A DNA stretch of 64,000 bases from Quillaja saponaria (GCA_029379385.1 CM055612.1:11346001-11410000); one strand, 5' to 3'. Shown: positions 47,401-60,395, counted from the stretch's first letter. Notes: generated by a model not told the origin, from the sequence alone. Numbers and translations: made by a program.

Positions 47401-49969
47401 AGTGTTTTGATACAATAGAATATAAAGTGAGAAAAATCTCACATTTCAACAACGTTGGCTTAGTAATTTGGTATTAAAAAGGTGAAAACTAATATTGTCT
47501 AATTTAGCTAAATTTAATGGAGGATTTTGAGGGAATAGATGGGAGCAGATTGAAGTATTAAATGTATAAATAGAAAACATCCTACCTTTTTAGAAACCAT
47601 GCAAAGGAGACAAAGAAGAGACGAGCAAAACAAAGAAAGGCAGAATCAATAGTTTGGTTTGTGAGTGTTTTGATATTGTAGAATGCACAGTAAGAGTAAC
47701 TCTCATAATTCAAAATCATGGCTGAGTAGTTTGGTATTAAAAAGGTGAGAAGTTATCATGTCCAATTCAGCAAAACTTGAGGGAGGATATCCAAGCCAAT
47801 TCAACAAAATTTAAGGGAGGATTTTGAAGGACGAGACAGGAAAAGATTGAAATGTTAAATTTTTAGATAGAAACATCCTGCCTTTTTTAGAACCCTTCAA
47901 AGGTGACAACAAAGAGAGCAACAAAACAAAGAGAGGCTAAATAAATTATAGGGTTTGTGAGTGTTTTGACAATATAGAATGTACAGTAAGGGAAACTCTC
48001 ACATTTCAAAAGAGTGGCTGAGTATTTTGTATTCAAAGGTGAGAAGTTTTCATGTCCAATTCAACAAAATTTGAGGGAGAAGATCGAAGTCAATTCAATC
48101 TAATTTAAGGGTAAATTTTAAGGGAAAAGATGGGAGCAAATTGAAGCATTAAATTTTTTAATAGAAAATATTATGCCCTTTTAGAAAGTGTTCAAAAGAG
48201 ACAATAAAAAGAGCAGCAAACAAGAAGGCTAAATGAATAATGGGGTTAGTGAGTGTTTTGATGATGTAGAATGTACAGTGAGGGAAGTTCATATATTTTG
48301 AAAATGTTGGCTAAGAGGTGCAAAGTAATCATGTCCAATTCAACTAAATTTGGGGGAGAATTTTAAGGAAGAAAACGAAAGTCAGTTAAGCATAATTTAA
48401 AAAAGGATTTTAAGATAAGAAATGGGAGTCAATTCAGCATAATTTAAAGGTGGATTTTGAGAGAAAAAGGGAAAGCAAATTTAAGTATTAAATTTTAAGA
48501 TAGAAAACATCCTACCCAATCGGGAACTATTCAAATAAGACAACAAAAAGAGCAATGAAATATAGAAACACTGAGTGAATAGTGGGGCTTATTAGTGGTT
48601 AGACATTGTAGAATATACATTGAATAAAAATCTTATACTTCGAAAGCGTTGGCTTAGTATTTTGGTATTGAAGTGATAGGAAGTAATCTTGTCTAATTGA
48701 GCTAAATTTGAGGGAGGATTTTGAGGGAGGAGTGGAAATCAATTTAGCATAATTTGAGGTAGGATTTTGAAGAAATAGATAGGAGTCAATTCAGCAGAAT
48801 TTGAAGGAGGATATTGATGAAAGAGATGAGAAAAGATTGAGGCATTAAATTTGTTGATATAAAATATCTTACCATTTTTGGAACACCATTTAAAGGAGAC
48901 AAAGAAGAGAGTAACAAAACAAAAAAAGGCTGAATGAATAGGGAGGATTCAAATATTAAATTTTTATATTCAAAGGAGACAACAAAGATGAACAAAACAA
49001 ATAGAGGCTGAATGAATAGTGGGGTTTTTGAATACTTTGATATGGTAGAATGTATAGTGAGGAAAGCTCACACATTTTAAAAACTTTGGCGTAGTACTTT
49101 GGTATTGAAGAAGTGGAAAATAATACTATCAAATTCAGATAAATTTGAATGAGGATTTTGAGAGAAGAAATGGGAGCGTATTGAAGTATTAAATATTTAG
49201 ATAGAAATATCATGCCCAATTAGGAACCATTCAAAGGAGACAAATAAGAGAGAAACAAAACAGAAAAAGGCTGAATGAATAATGGGCTTTAAAAGTGTTT
49301 TGATATTGTAGAATGTACAATAAGGGAAGCTCTCATATTTCAAAAACTTTGGCTTAGTATTTTAGTATTAAAAAGGTACGTAGTAATCATGTTCAATTTA
49401 GTTAAATTTGAGAAAGGATTTTGAGGGAGAATATGAGAATCAATTAGCCGAATTTTAAGGAGGATTTTAATAGAAGAAATTAGAGTCAATTCAACAAAAT
49501 TTGCGTGATGATTTTGAGGGAAGAGATGGAAGAAAATTCAAGCAATTTTTAGATTGAGAATATCCCATTCTTTTAGGGACCACTCTAATGAGACAACAAA
49601 GAGAGTAACAAAACATAGGCACATAGTGAATAGTGGAGTTTATGAGTGCTTTGACATTGTAGCATATACAATAAGGGAAACTCTCATATTTCAAAAACAT
49701 TGGCTTAGTATTTTGATATTGAATTGGTGAGAAGTAATCTTATTTAATTCATCTGAATTTGAATAAGGAAATGGGAGTCAATTTAGCATAATTTGAAGGA
49801 AGATTTAAGAGAAAAGATGAGAATCAATCTAGCAGAATTTGATGGAAGATTTTGAGGGAAGAGATAGGAGTAAATTGAAGCATTAAATTTTTAGATAAAG
49901 AGCATCGTACCCTTTCTGAAACCGTTCAAAGGAGACAACGAAGAGAGCAACAAAAAAAAAAAAAACTTA

Positions 49970-50815
49970 GGACTAATTTGGTATGCATGAATGATTTTTG
50001 CAGAATTGGAATAAGAAAGGGAATGGGAATGGAATACAGATGAAATAGAATAATCATTCCATTCTACTGTTTAGTAGCGTCAGTGAGGAATAATCATTTC
50101 ATTCCATTTATTTATTTCCTATGCAGCTTTTAGATATGAAATAATATCAAAGTTATGTTAAAATGACAAAAATATAGCCTATAGACAAAGTAATACAAAT
50201 TAAACATAATTTTGAAATATATATTTCTCAATTTTTTAATTAATTTTTTTTAAATTATATTATTTATTTATTATTATTATTTCTTATATTTATTTTATTA
50301 TTTATTAATAATAATATTTTAGTTTAAAATTACTTAACTAATTTATTTATTTAATATTAATTATTTATTTATAATTATATTTTTTACAATGATATGAAGG
50401 TAATTTTGGTCATTTGACTAAAATGAATTGATCTCTTATTATTTTTATATACAATTTTTTATATATATGATTTTATATTTTTTTAATGTGATATGAACGG
50501 TATTTTTTTCATTTGACTAATTAAATAATAAATCTTTTTTTATTTATGAATAATATTATTATTTTATTAATATTCATCTTTTTATTTTATGTCATAGAAT
50601 AATTTTTTTTAGTCAATTAACTAAACCAATTCCATAGAAGGAGGAATAAGCAAGCCTACCCTCTTAAGCAGGTTTGAGAATTCCTATTTTTATGGAATAA
50701 AATGGTTGGAATAGAACGAGTATTCTAAGGCTAAAACCATATCAAACGAAAGAATATTCATTCCATGGAATTATATATGGAATGGAATGGTCATTCTTAT
50801 GTACGAAACTAGCCC
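49970..50815. mobile_element. PIF/Harbinger-like MITE inserted in the tandem array
   Basis: Flanked by TTA on both sides (49967-49969 and 50816-50818). The terminal inverted repeats are GGACTAATTTGGTATGCATG and, from the right on the minus strand, GGGCTAGTTTCGTACATAAG. Both 3-bp target and ends fit PIF/Harbinger. It is 846 bp, has an AT-rich core and repeated GGAATGGAAT/ATTCCATT words near both ends, and has no transposase. Tandem-array sequence resumes directly after it. Confidence 0.8.
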
Positions 50816-50974
50816 TTAATGATAATGTGGTTTATGAGTATTTTGACACTGTAGAATGTATAATGAACGAAACCCTCACATTTCAAAAATGTCGACTTAG
50901 TATTTTGGTATTGGATAGGTATGAAGTAATCATGTCCAATTTAGCTCAATATGAGACAGGATTTTGAGTGAGGA

Positions 50975-53900
50975 TGTCATATCCCTCATGTAGGCATAAC
51001 TAACCGGTGGATTATCCACCATAACCCTAACGTCGAAACAAAGTAACAAACCTGACTTATGACCCAACTAAAGCATAAAAGTAGCTTTTCTAAAACCTGA
51101 AGTTCACTGTAAAAGTTTATTTTCTGTAACAATTAACAAGTTATTGAAAATTTTGGCAGAAGTTTCTTACAATATGGAACATGCCTCAAAATAAAAATAC
51201 ATATACTCATGATCTCACACAATAATAACATAAAGATAATAAAGTGCTCTGCTTCATTCACATCATAAACAAGATAAATAACTAGACACTTACATCATTT
51301 GAAATTTAACACCTAACAGTTCTAGTGTGACTACAAATTTTCATCATTTAACTTCAATTATGAGATCCTGGAACTACATTGCCATATTCAATCGGCAAGT
51401 CACAAGCTCGACGATGTCATGTATTAAACTCCTGTTACTAAAAAAAAATCCATAAGAGAGAGGTAAGTCTTATGGACTCTGTGAGTGGAAAATCATACCC
51501 AAAGGTACTAGCATCACCTCGCACACAACCGTAAAACATTGTTCATACCATAATTCACATTACATGTATACACTATAATTGTTATAAATTCACAATTTAC
51601 AGGATCACAAATTGATTAGAGCAATAATATCAAACAAAGCAACCAAAGAGCCAACGAGTAACTCAGCCCCGCACAACATCATCATCCCCTACCAGGCATT
51701 TACGCGCCTGCATAACAAATTGATCTTCATACACAATTCATCCCACCAAGGCTGAGCACTCAAATTAAAAAAAAAAATTATCAGAACTTCTCATGTTTTT
51801 AAATCAAAATTTCCTAAGTGCACCTAGATCTTAATTTTAGAGATAAATTTATTTCTCAGAAAAACTTTCATGTGTTGGCCCTTATCAACCACGAATAATT
51901 TCAGACAAGAATGATTCAACTAACTCACTAAAATATTGCATTAGCATATTTATTTAATACACATACAATTACACAAAATAATCTAGCCCCTAAAGGCAAC
52001 AATTAACCACTCACTTGTAACCGATTTCATTCGTCACTTACACTTGCATCACGCATCTCATTTGATTCACATTAGAATCAGGAACTGAAATTCATATTCT
52101 CAAATAATATTTAGTTCTTAAACATTATTTTTATAGTCTTTTAATTTCTAAGCTTATATCTCAACTTGTATAGGTTTCTTTATGAAAGTTTTTCATTAAA
52201 CAATTACATGTTAATTAATATGTATTGGAATTTATATGATAAGATTAATAATGATGAAACAATTTAAGTGTCTTGAAAATGCATAGGGTAGAAGAAACCA
52301 TTAGAAAAGATAGAAAGCACTTAGTGAGTTCGAGATGTTGAAATTGTCTAAACTTGGGTTTGGACTAGTGTCCACTTTAACAATCATATCTTTCTCTAGG
52401 AAATTTTGAATCCAGTTTCATAAAATTTATAAAATATTAGACACATGTAGCTTTATATTGGTATATCATTTGTAATTTTTAGATTTGTATATCAATACAT
52501 TTTATTCTTTGAAATTGTGTCAAATTCTGTAAAACGGAGGATTTTGACAACTCTGAGCTTACCTTAATTAATTGAACATAACTTTCTCTAAGAAAAACGA
52601 AATCCAATTTCATTTATCAAGTTTATTAATAGACAAGTATATTTATCTTTCTTATTTAGAAACTTTTCCTAAAATTAGTTATGAACCCACTCAATTCTTT
52701 ACATGAACCGAAAATAAGGCACTAAAAATCCTGCATGCCCTAGCCGGAGTCTAACAGCTTTAACCAACAACATACTTGGAATCAAGCTACAAAATTTCAA
52801 GACTATAAGCTACATTTTGTATCTTGAACTTTTAATGTAATTTAGCCCTGAAAATACCCAAAATCCAAGATTTTTCAATCTCACGAAATATGTCCCTGCA
52901 TCCTATCCTTAACCCTTAAACTCTCAATTTTGCTTGTTATTAAAGCTTAAGGGTGCAGAATTTTCCTTTTAATACAATTGCTTAACACTATCTAAAACAC
53001 AAAAAGGCTCACAATAAGAAAATCCTTGCAGCCACATCTTAAACCATTTGAGACTTTTCTATTAACTAGTTCTCGAGGCCGAGAAACGGGTAGGAAATCT
53101 GTCTTCCATGGCTGCCAAAACAAGGGACATCCAACTAAACCTCATCACCCTTTTACCACACACATAAATGGTCCAAAATGGAGAAACCATAAACTACCAA
53201 GGATGCAAGACTCTCACAGCTCAAATTCTCCACTCGGCTAGCAATAGATTGAAGGACAGAACAAACTAGAAACATGGCACAAATTCATGTTCCAGCCGCT
53301 GCCCTTTTTCTTCTCTTAAATACACACATACATACAGGACTTTAAAACTGAAATTTTAAGATCACCTTATCGTTGAAAGTTCCTAAGACTTTCCCTCAAA
53401 CTGGGCAGCCATAACTATCTTTACACAAAGGCTATAAAACTCATCAAAGCATAAAAAAATAAAAAAGTATACTATCAAGAGGATGTAAGAAAAGGTGAAT
53501 TTAATACCTTGAGAGCAACCAAACAACAAGGAATAACCATAATTTTTGGAAAGCTCCTAAGAAAATATTGAAGTCAGTGATAAGAAGAAGGAGAACCAAG
53601 GACACAGTAACTAGGAGAAAAAAAATGCTGAGGTGGTGTCCAATCAATGTGATAAAGAGGAAATAATAAAATAAGTTAAAACGTTTAGTCAATAGTCAAA
53701 GGTGTTAATTGGTGGCCTAAATTTCTCCCATTATATATCTATATAATCATCACTTTCTAACTTATTGTATGCATAAATATATTATTTTACTTATTAATAT
53801 CATTACATAAAATTGGAATCCAAGTCCAAGTCAACCCATGATGTGGTCAAAATTAATTTTCTAATTACCCATTTATATATACTTATAAGTCTATACAAGT

Positions 53901-53981
53901 GTTTATTTATTTTAATCACCTAGTCACAACGAATTACATACAAACATTCTAAGATGTGCGTTCAATTATCGGGTTATAACA
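50975..53981 (+). mobile_element. LTR-A copy 4, solo LTR with TSD
   Basis: Starts TGTCATATCCCTCATGTAGG and ends GGGTTATAACA, flanked by perfect 5-bp duplications GAGGA (50970-50974 and 53982-53986). It is 3,007 bp with canonical TG...CA ends. The tandem-array unit it interrupts continues on both sides. No internal region or coding domains are present, so it is a solo LTR. It provides the best definition of the LTR-A family. Confidence 0.9.
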
Positions 53982-56455
53982 GAGGAGATGGGAATCAATT
54001 CGGCAGAATTTGAGATAGGGTTTTGAGGGAAGAGATGGGAGTCAATTTAGTAGAATTTGAAGGAGGATTTTAAAGGAAAAGATGAGAAAAGATTGAAGCT
54101 TTGAATTTTTAGATATTGAACATTATAGCCTTTCTATAACCATTTAAAAGAGACAACGAAAAGAGCAACAATATAATAAAATAATTATAATAAAAAGCTA
54201 AATGAAGAGTGGGATTTGTGAGTGTTTTGACAATATAGAATGTATAGTGAGAAAAACTCTCACATTTCAAAACATTGGTTTAGTATTTTGGTATTGAAGA
54301 TATAGGAAGTAATCATGTCCAATTCAGTTAATTTTGAGAGAGGATTTTGAGAGAGGAGATAGGAGTCAATTCAGCAAAATTTGGGGAAGGATTTTAAGGG
54401 AAGAGATGGGAGTTAATTCAATAAAATTTGAGAGAGAATTTTTAGGTAGGAGATGGGAGCAGTTTAAAGCATTAAATTCGCAAATGGAGAATATTCTACC
54501 TTTTTAGGAACCGTTTAAATGATACAACAAAAATAGCAATAAAACAAAAAGAAATTGAATGAATAGTGGGAATTGTAAGTGTTTTAACAATGTAGAGTGT
54601 ACAGTGAGGAAAGCACGCACATTTCAAAATATTGGCTTATTATTTTAGTATTGAATAGGTAGGAAATAATCATGTTCAATTTAGCTAAATTTGAGTGAGG
54701 ATTTTGAGGGAAATATATGGTGCATATTGAAGCATTGAATTTTTAGATAGAGGACATCTTACCCTTGCAGGAATAAGGAGACAACGAAGAGAGTAACAAA
54801 ATAAAGAGAGGCTAAATAAATAGTAGGATTTGTGAGTGTTTTAACACTGTAGAATGTATAGTGAGGGAAACTCTTATTCTGGTATTGAAAAGGTCGTAAG
54901 TAATCATATCCAATTCAGCTAAATTTAAGGGATGATTTTGAGGGAGAGGATGAGAGTCAATTAAGCAGAATTTAAAAGAGGATTTTGATAGAAGAAATAG
55001 GAGTCAATTCAACAGAATTTGAGAGAGGATTTTGTGGGAAGAGATGGGAGAGGATTGAAGCATTAAATTTTTAGATAGAGAACATCCGACCCTTTAGGAA
55101 CCATTTAAATAAGACAACGAAAAGAGTAACAAAACATAAAGATGCTAAATAAATAGTGCGGTTAGTGGTGCTGTAGAATATACAATAAGAAAAACTCTCA
55201 TATTTCATAAGCATTTGCTTAGTATTTTTGTATTAAAAAGATAGGAAGTAATCATGTCCAATTAAACTGAATTTGATGGAGGATTTTGAGAGAGAAGAAA
55301 AGAGTCAATTAAGCAGAATTTGAAATAGGATTTTGAGAGAGAAAATGAGAGTCAATTCAACAGAATTTAAAAGAGTGTTTTAAGTAAAGAGATGGGAACA
55401 TATTAAAGCTAAATTTTTAGATAGGGAACATCATAGTCTTTTAGGAACCATTCAAATAAGACAACAAAAAGAGCAACATAGGGATGGTGAATGAATAGTA
55501 GAGTTTGTGAGTGCTTTTGTAGATTGTACAATGAGGGAAACTCTCATATTTCAAAAATGTTGGTTTTGTATTTTGATGTTGAATAGGTGGGAAATAATCA
55601 TGTTCAATTCAGCTAAATTTGAAGTAGGAGATAAGAGTCAATTCAGTAAATATGAGGGGGGATTTTGAGATAATAGATAAGAATCAATCCAGTAAAATTT
55701 GATAGAGCATTTTGAAAAAAGAGATGAGAGTATATTGAAGCCTTAAATTTTTAAATAAAAAACATCCTACCCTTTCTGGAACCATTCAAAAGAGACAACA
55801 AAGATGAACAAAACAAAAAAAAGGCTAAATGAATGTGGGGTTGTGAGAGTTTTTATATTGTAGAAGAGGTGGAAAATAATACTGTCCAATTCAGCTAAAT
55901 TTGAAAAAGGATTTTGGGGGAAGAGATGGGAGAAGATTGAAGCATTAAATTTTTAGATAGAAAACATCCTTCCTTTTTAAAAACCAGTCAAAGGAGACAA
56001 TGAAGAGATTAACAAAACAAAGAAAGACTAAATGAATGAATAGTAGAGTTTGTAAGTGTTTTGATATTGTAGAATGTACAATAAGGGAAGCTCTCACTTT
56101 TTAAGAACATTGGCTTAGTATTTTGGTATTGAAGATGTGTGAAGTAATGATGTCCAATTTAGCTAAATTTGAGGGAGAAGAGAAGAGTCAATTAAGCAAA
56201 ATTTTAAGAAGGATTTTGAGAGAAAAAATGAGAGTCAATTTAGCAAAATTTGAGTGATGGTTTTGAGGGAAGAGATGGAAGCATATTGAAGCATTAAATT
56301 TTTAGATAAAGAGCATCCTACTCTTTTAAGAGCCATTCTAATGAGATAACGAAGAAAGTAACAAAACAAATAGAGATTGAATGAATAATAGGTTAGTAAG
56401 TATTTCGACATTGTAGAATGTACAGTGAGAGCTTTGGCTTAGTATTTTTGTATAG

Positions 56456-58199
56456 AAGTACTAACAAAAAGGAGGTAGGGAGTGTCTCCATGTTTGAATA
56501 TAGTTGCAGTTCTTTAACATTATACCCATTGGCCATTCCATGAAATTGCTGGTGAAGAATTTGAACTAAAACCTTTGAAAATCAATGTGCAACTCAGGAA
56601 AGTGAAGCAGTCCATCATATAGTTCAAATTGATGCCATGAACCAGAGGTACCATCTTACACACTTTTTAATTTTTATTTTTATTAACAAAGCTAAAACTT
56701 TTAATGTACTTTAGAGAATTCGAATCTCCCTAAAGTCTCCTTTTCCCAGATCTCTAGCAGCTAAAACTTTTTTTCTTTTTTGAGTGATAGCCTTGCCGAC
56801 TAGCGTTTAGCTTTCGGGGTGTAGTTAGAAGTGAAGCTCAAGTGGTTTATGCTTATTCTTCCACTTATGTGCATGATATGAAAAGTAAAATATATATATA
56901 TATATATTTATCTTTGTAAATTTATGTTCCACATAATTGTGTTATAAATACAAGATTAATGCTTAAATTACCACTAGGTGTGCTATCATTCTCGAAATCT
57001 CTTGCATTTTAAAAAGTAAAGTGCATTAATTGTAACCCTTAAAAAAATTCCGATTCAGATTTCAATATCTAGTCCCTAAACATTCTCTTTTAAAAAATAA
57101 CACTAAACAATAAAAAAGGTTTTGAACAAATTAATTCGTTTCACATTTTTATTATTCTCTTAGAAGAAAAAAATGTGTCTACGACTTTGACTTTCTTTGA
57201 ATGATTTATTTCTTAATTTTATAATTATTTTCAATAAAGCATACCCAAAATTTTACTGTGCTAATTTTTATTTTTTATTTTTTTGCATAACCTTAATTAC
57301 TCAATTACATATGTTTATTGACTTCACATACATAATTTATGATTATAATTTTATTTAGTTAAATCTCTATGAAAAACTAACACTTTTCAATTTTAAATTA
57401 ACATTTTATTCATTGTCACTGTAAAAAATATATAATAAATATGAAACAGTCAAATATTTTTTATACCAACAATCATTCCTTAAATTTAGTCAAATAAATT
57501 AATATGTCATAATCATATTAACTAGTAGTGTAAAAAAATTTACACTGACAATGAATAAAATATTTACTCTTCAATTTTTTAATGGTGATTGACAAAACTA
57601 AAAGTTTTACAATTAAACTTCAAGTTATGTTCTTTCTTCTAATGTAGAATATGGATCCATCAGTTTGCAAATTATCTTCTTTCTTCTACTTTAAATATTG
57701 ACTTTTTAATCCTCTTGTGTAATGTTGTATTTATAAGACATAATTAATTATGATTGATTGAAATTAATTGTAATATCCATATCACATTATTAGAGACCTA
57801 ATTATCAACGTTTTGAAACCCGACCCAAGGAATACCGTGTCAACCGACGAGTCAATCCAGGTTAACTCATATGAAAAAAAAATTAATATAGAAAAGTATA
57901 CATGTAATGTACATATAATAATTTAATGTCAAATAAGAAATAAAAACAATAAATGAAAACTTAATAAAAATAATTTGTTACAAACTTCATTATTTAATTT
58001 TGTTTTTTATATTTTTTTTAACCAGGGGTGGATCTTGAAATTATATCCGGGTCAAACCAAGTCAACTGCTATTCTGCATTTTTTGCCTAATTTGGCCCTA
58101 AAAAACAATTGAGTCATGGTCCAAACAATTCGACCAGCCGGCTTTCAAAATCTACTCCCCCCACCCCACTATTGCTCTAGCCATAAGCTATGGCAGCTC
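56456..58199. other. AT-rich region after the array; one coding-like remnant
   Basis: Just after the array, about 56540-56630 reads HWPFHEIAGEEFELKPLKIN in the plus strand with no known match. It may be a dead exon. A TA microsatellite lies near 56890-56908. The remainder is AT-rich with no recognised feature. Confidence 0.35.
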
Positions 58200-58475
58200 C
58201 AGCCAAAACCGCTGCTAATTATAGATAAATATGTTTCAAGTCTATAATTAATCATCCATGATTTTCTTTGTAGTGCCTATATGTTTAAAGTTTTATGTTT
58301 GAAGTTTTACCATTGTACCAAGTGAGTGAGTAAACCTATAAATATTGTTCATACATGGAATAAATTTGTTACACTCATCTCGTGCATTAGATTGAAGGCC
58401 GAACCATATATATTTGTATCTATCTATTTATTTTGCACGTTGCCTCGTTTATTTATATAGGGTATCAAAGCCTTA
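58200..58475 (+). other. Possible end of an LTR with tRNA-Met primer-binding-like site
   Basis: GGGTATCAAAGCCTTAAAAC at 58460-58479 resembles the TGGTATCAGAGC primer-binding site that follows plant 5' LTRs. The 250 bp upstream are AT-rich and could be LTR. I found no second LTR or coding region, so this is weak. Confidence 0.25.
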
Positions 58476-58839
58476 AAACTTCACCCAATAATTGATCATG
58501 AGCATCCTTAGGCATTCTACTACCACAAGGACTCTCATCGCATCTTGTGCAGCAATAATCACATGCAACTACATTTGGAAAGGCATCTTGATGTTTGAAA
58601 TTTTTGCTTTGCGTTAAGACACAAAAGAGTGCAGTAAAATGTTGCATATCAATTAATGCTTTTCCATCATGACATTGCGTCTTGTGATTCATTTCAAGAA
58701 AATGCACAATTATGACTACGGGCACTCATCATATGTGGTCAAAGATGAATATTAGTTTAAAAACATTCAGCATGGTTGTGTAAAAGATAATTGATTATGA
58801 TGGTATGAAAAAACCAATCTACCAATGATATTACTAGCA

Positions 58840-59460
58840 TTTCTAGCACTAACTCTAGTTTCTACCAAAATGGCAATGGCAGTTTTACGATTTCTAAAAT
58901 AAAAGTCACGAAAGACTTACTCCAGGCTCCTCAAACATTCCACGTAAATAGACTAATCACAAACAAATAAGAGTAACAGACAACCAATCAATCAGAACCA
59001 CCCAACACTATGCTTCAAAACCAACACCTATCATCAACAATAAGTCGAGCAACCTTAGAGCTTATATCAGGCTCATTATCCAGATCTACTATAACTGGAT
59101 TAAATGTATCCTTCAAACCAGGGTCAGGAGGTATGGTTTGATCAAGCACCAAACTTCATGCTTCCTTATGGCCAATAGTGTTTGAGATTTTAGTTAATAC
59201 ATGCTTACAAGATCCAGTCAACTTATCCATCTCCATCATATTCCAGTTGGGATCAACAACCTTACTCCCAAAAAGAATCCTTGACCAGGCTTATCAATCA
59301 CATTACCATTGATTGAACCTCCAAATCCAATAGTTTTTACAGCCTTAAAAAGAGTCATTCCCTGCACCTGGGGCCTGTCTTTGTGATAAACCTTAGCAGC
59401 TCCTTTATTTTGTCCCTTGGCAATCAACGCCTTTTCTCTGCTTGCCTGCACTACTATAAG
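58840..59460 (-). pseudogene. LINE (non-LTR retrotransposon) relic: ORF1 end and ORF2 start
   Basis: The minus strand from 59451 reads an open piece (REKALIAKGQNKGAAKVYHK, then KTIGFGGSINGNVIDKPGQG). A frameshift follows near 59270 and an in-frame stop near 59157, consistent with the tail of a LINE ORF1. Downstream at about 58960-58840 the strand gives FTWNV then GAWSKSFRDF and IAILVETRVSARNA. This is the beginning of the LINE ORF2 endonuclease (usual start WN-x-RG, later ILVETR), with a stop in place of the arginine. The rest of ORF2 is lost. It is dead, lying about 550 bp downstream of the MnSOD stop. Confidence 0.55.
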
Positions 59461-60014
59461 TCATGTTCACACTCAGATTCTTTACTTTTGCATTAAGGGA
59501 GCTGATTTTGGTCTGATAAAATCTCATGTCTCACCATTTCAGGATAAATACCAATCACATTTGCCCCGAGCTTTGAATATAGGAGGAGAGAGACATAAGA
59601 AGGGGGGTGGGAGTAGGTGGGTTGGGAAAGAGAGAGACATAAGATCTAAACTGTTTGTAGTGGGGAAATAATTTACCCAACTCAGAACATAAGCCTCGTG
59701 AAAAGCAAGTTCCATGCATGCATTCAACTTCAATAATCAAAAGATTCAACAGATCATGGTGTGACAGGCATAACAAAGCCAAAGCATACTTACAGCAAGC
59801 AGCGACAGCCAGCAAGTTTACCATAGGTGAAAACTGAAAAAATAAAAAGCTTCAAGTACAAGCTCATATGTTTAGTACATCATACTGGGTTATGGAACAA
59901 CCTCAATGGTAACACCTATCCCTCATCTGTGAGACTGCATCAGTTTGTTTGATTTCTAACCTGACATGATGCAAAAGCCGCCAACTCAAACCTGTCTCAA
60001 GCAGCACTTTCAGA

Positions 60015-60361
60015 TTAGGGGTTTTCTTTCTCATACAATTCACTGGCGTATTTCCAATTAATAACATTCCATATGTTCTTTAAGTAATCTGGTCTGACAT
60101 TCTTGTACTGCACATTGAAAAAAAAAGAAAAAAAAAGAGACAATATTTTAGGGCAACTTTTGGAACTGAGCAAGTGAAAGTGTTAAGATCTGTTTTCCCA
60201 TATCGTGGGTGCTTTATGATTGGTCAAGAGAAAGCTGCCATTGATAAAGGATGTACACGAGACAACTTTAAAAGCACCATTCATGGTTCCTGAAGTGTTG
60301 TACTCTTTAGGAATTAGGAATGCATGAGTAAATGTTACTGTGTGTTCATGTGTGCCTGTGA

Positions 60362-60395
<34 letters not shown>

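Larger units (their letters stand above)
41975..56455 (+). repeat. Large degenerate tandem array of ~255-357-bp units
   Basis: About 34 head-to-tail units by eye, all in one orientation. They cover about 10.6 kb once two insertions (49970-50815 and 50975-53981) are removed. A typical unit contains, in order: GAATGAATAGTGGGGTTTGT, GAGTGTTTTGACACTGTAGA, GGAAGCTCTCACATTTC, GGCTTAGTATTTTGGTATTG, GTAATCATGTCCAATTCAGC, one to three ~48-bp subrepeats (GAGGGAGGATTTTGAGGGA plus GTCAATTCAGCAGAATTT), then GAAGCATTAAATTTTTAGAT and GGAACCATTCAAAGGAGACA. Subrepeat number sets the unit length. Units recur in a higher-order pattern (see findings). No unit encodes a conserved protein. The copies are strongly diverged, so the array is old. 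Confidence 0.9.

Noticed and set aside
41975..56455. CRISPR-like array
   Set aside because: Units are long, degenerate and without regular spacers, and this is a plant nuclear sequence.
41975..56455. rDNA or 5S gene array
   Set aside because: No rRNA sequence is recognisable in the unit, and the AT content is far too high.
58465..58725. 86-codon minus-strand frame with several cysteines
   Set aside because: No signal peptide or recognised domain, and it begins next to a possible LTR/primer-site on the other strand. Considered chance.
59555..59824. 89-codon minus-strand frame downstream of MnSOD
   Set aside because: Overlaps other short frames, low complexity (proline/serine from a G-rich tract), no domain.
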